Assembly (NCBI RefSeq): GCF_005863245.1
Contig: NZ_VBUT01000005.1
Coordinates: 186,001-250,000, forward strand
Reading direction: 5' to 3'
DNA from: Nocardia cyriacigeorgica
GTDB lineage: Bacteria; Actinomycetota; Actinomycetes; Mycobacteriales; Mycobacteriaceae
DNA: 64,000 bases
Shown here: one piece after another, positions 62,149 through 64,000 of the stretch
Position numbering within the stretch: position 1 is the stretch's first letter
How the letters are laid out: every line of letters begins with the position of its first letter
Program-made: the position numbers and the translations under genes
The notes under the pieces: model-generated
What the model saw: the letters and a program-made list of their open reading frames with translations, nothing else
The model's database searches: none
Told to the model about the DNA's origin: nothing

Positions 62149-63140
62149 CCAAGCGCGTCATCGATGTCGACGCGCTCGCCCAGGCGGTCCGCCGTAACGA
62201 GCGGGCCGCTGTGGCGCGGGCGATCACCCTGGTCGAATCGACCCGCGCCGATCATCGGGAACTGGCGCAGCAGCTGCTGCTGCGGTTGACCCCGTCCACC
62301 GGTGCGGTGACCTCGAACCGGGTCGGCATCACCGGTGTACCGGGCGTCGGCAAGTCGACCTTCATCGACGCGCTCGGCATATACCTGATCGAGCAGGGCC
62401 ATCGGGTCGCGGTGCTGGCCGTCGACCCGTCCTCGACCAGGACCGGCGGCTCCATCCTCGGTGACAAGACCAGGATGGCGCGGCTGTCGGTGCGCGACGA
62501 GGCGTTCATCCGGCCCTCGCCGACGGCGGGCACGCTCGGCGGTGTCGCCAAGGCCACCCGCGAGACGATCGTGCTACTCGAGGCCGCCGGCTACGACGTG
62601 ATCCTGGTGGAGACCGTCGGCGTCGGCCAATCCGAGGTGACGGTCGCCAACATGGTCGACGTGTTCTGCTTCCTGACCCTGGCCCGCACCGGAGATCAGT
62701 TGCAGGGCATCAAGAAGGGCGTGCTGGAGCTGGCCGATCTGGTGGCGGTGAACAAGGCCGACGGCAAACACGAGATCGAGGCGAAGAAGGCCGCCAGGGA
62801 ACTGACCGGGGCGATGCGGTTGATCCATCCGCACGACGCCCTGTGGCGTCCGCCCGTGCTTACCATGAGCGGTCTCGAGGGCATCGGCCTGGAGAAGTTC
62901 TGGTCCACGGTCCTCGAACACCGCCGTGTCCTCACCGACGCCGGTGAATTCGACGAGAAGCGCCGCCGCCAGCAAGTGGACTGGACCTGGACCATGGTGC
63001 ACGACCAGCTGCTGCGCCGCCTCGCCGACAACCCGCGGGTGAAGGCGATCCGCGACGACGTGGAAAAGCAGGTCCGCGAGGGCGCGCTCACCGCGGCGCT
63101 GGCCGCCGAGGAACTGCTGCGCGCCTTCGACGAGGGCTGA
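62145..63140 (+). CDS. meaB: G-protein chaperone MeaB
   Basis: A 331-residue G3E GTPase that loads and protects the mutase cofactor. Walker A is GVPGVGKST (64-72), with [27 protein letters not shown] (switch region) and NKAD base specificity. Its ATG overlaps the mutB stop (ATGA). M. tuberculosis has the mazEF4 toxin-antitoxin genes between mutB and the meaB homologue; they are absent here. Confidence 0.95.
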   Translation: MTKRVIDVDALAQAVRRNERAAVARAITLVESTRADHRELAQQLLLRLTPSTGAVTSNRVGITGVPGVGKSTFIDALGIYLIEQGHRVAVLAVDPSSTRTGGSILGDKTRMARLSVRDEAFIRPSPTAGTLGGVAKATRETIVLLEAAGYDVILVETVGVGQSEVTVANMVDVFCFLTLARTGDQLQGIKKGVLELADLVAVNKADGKHEIEAKKAARELTGAMRLIHPHDALWRPPVLTMSGLEGIGLEKFWSTVLEHRRVLTDAGEFDEKRRRQQVDWTWTMVHDQLLRRLADNPRVKAIRDDVEKQVREGALTAALAAEELLRAFDEG

Positions 63141-63146
63141 TCGCGG

Positions 63147-64000
63147 TCAGCCCAGCGGCAGGTCGAACAGCCGCGCCGCGTTGTCGTGGCAGACGGCGCG
63201 CAGCCAGTCATCGCCCAGGTCGAGCCGTTCCAGGGCGGTGATCGCGTGGTGGTACGGGTAGGGGATGTTCGGGAAGTCGCTGCCGAACAGGATGCGGTCG
63301 CCGAGGTCGCGCAGGCGCGGGCGGTCGGCGGCGGGGAAGGGAATCTCTTCCTCGGTGAAGTCGGTGAAGGCCATGGTGGTGTCCAGGCACATGCCGGGGT
63401 AGCGGTCGGCCAGGTCCATGAACTCGGCGTACTCGGGCATGCCCATGTGCGCGACGATCAGCCGTAGGCCGGGGTGGCGGTGCAGCAACTCCGCGATGGG
63501 GCCCGGGCCGGTGAATTCGCCGGGCGCGGGGCCGGATCCGCAATGGATGACGATCGGGGTGCGGGACTCGGCGAGCACGCCCCACACCGGGTCGAGCAGC
63601 GGATCGAGCGGCGAATACGCACCGACCTGGATGTGCGCCTTGAATACCTGCGCACCCTGCTCGATCGCGGTGCTGACGTATTCGGCGGCGCCGGGTTCCG
63701 GGTAGAAGGTGGCCGTGTGCAGGCAGTCGGGGGTCTCGGCGGCGAACTCGGCGGTCCAGGAGTTGAGCCAGGCCGCCATCTGCGGCTTGTGCGGATACAC
63801 CAGCGCCGTGAACGCGCGAACACCGAAGCCGCGCAACGTCTTCAACCGCACCGCCTGATCGTCGCGGTAGGCGATGGGCCACTCGCGTCCGGTGAGCGGG
63901 CCCGCGGAATCGAAATACGCCCACACCTTGCGCATCACCTGATCCGGCATGAAATGGGTGTGCACGTCGACGAGCGCGGGCAGGCCTAGCCTGGCGCGGA
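63147..64000 (-). CDS. amidohydrolase family protein (partial at window edge)
   Basis: A TIM-barrel amidohydrolase of the amidohydrolase-2 family. The N-terminal metal site HTHFMP and later IVIHCGSG, LIVAHMG and FGSDFPNIPY are the metal and catalytic motifs of decarboxylase/hydrolase members. The open frame continues past GTG 63965 to the window edge (reading GLPALVDVHTHF), so the true start is outside. It is convergent with meaB, with six bases between stops. The substrate is unknown. Confidence 0.85.
   Translation of the reverse strand, partial: RARLGLPALVDVHTHFMPDQVMRKVWAYFDSAGPLTGREWPIAYRDDQAVRLKTLRGFGVRAFTALVYPHKPQMAAWLNSWTAEFAAETPDCLHTATFYPEPGAAEYVSTAIEQGAQVFKAHIQVGAYSPLDPLLDPVWGVLAESRTPIVIHCGSGPAPGEFTGPGPIAELLHRHPGLRLIVAHMGMPEYAEFMDLADRYPGMCLDTTMAFTDFTEEEIPFPAADRPRLRDLGDRILFGSDFPNIPYPYHHAITALERLDLGDDWLRAVCHDNAARLFDLPLG

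Overview
This 64 kb window is high-GC DNA from a mycolic-acid-containing actinobacterium, most likely Nocardia or a close relative. The evidence is gene content and order: acn with an AcnR-type TetR gene, then an Rv1476-type membrane protein, RipA, MoxR, DUF58, VWA, mabA, inhA, hemH, NfeD, SPFH, a DedA-like protein, mutA, mutB and meaB. This is the order of Mycobacterium tuberculosis Rv1473 to Rv1496. A second block (two CNNM/CBS proteins, guaB1, BlaR, BlaI and a hotdog thioesterase) matches Rv1841c to Rv1847. Genus-level assignment is inference; no rRNA or tRNA was seen.

Positions 1-13,750 form an accessory catabolic region: esterase, two TetR regulators, a saccharopine-dehydrogenase-like reductase, an acetoacetate-decarboxylase-family protein with an aldehyde dehydrogenase, an old-yellow-enzyme oxidoreductase, an SDR/acyl-CoA dehydrogenase/phosphotransferase trio, a DJ-1/PfpI protein and a secreted lipase. 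The trio resembles the LvaD/LvaC/LvaA (ACAD10/11-type) route for 4-hydroxyacyl-CoAs, but the phosphotransferase has a one-base frameshift. Four of these units share an upstream dyad, ATGT-N11-ACAT or a close variant, suggesting a small regulon.

Positions 13,800-27,620 hold the guaB1/BlaIR block, interrupted by an IdeR-box-controlled siderophore ABC importer. Upstream of the thioesterase, an IdeR box overlaps a good promoter and is followed within 100 bases by a strong hairpin, with no reading frame between. The context matches the mycobacterial iron-responsive small RNA MrsI (ncRv11846). Positions 27,800-38,000 contain a frameshifted MMPL transporter, an SDR, an ABC-F protein with a small HTH protein, and a two-gene ATP-grasp locus that looks like a ribosomal-peptide (graspetide-type) system with an unusually long precursor. 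They also contain thioesterase, cupin/MarR and LysB-like esterase genes and the acnR candidate.

Positions 38,200-63,140 are the conserved core: aconitase (with an AcnR box), the cell-wall hydrolase/MoxR cluster, the mycolate FAS-II pair mabA-inhA (with the same leaderless promoter geometry as M. tuberculosis), ferrochelatase, NfeD/SPFH, a lipoprotein esterase, a DegP-like protease and the methylmalonyl-CoA mutase operon mutA-mutB-meaB. The window ends inside an amidohydrolase gene.
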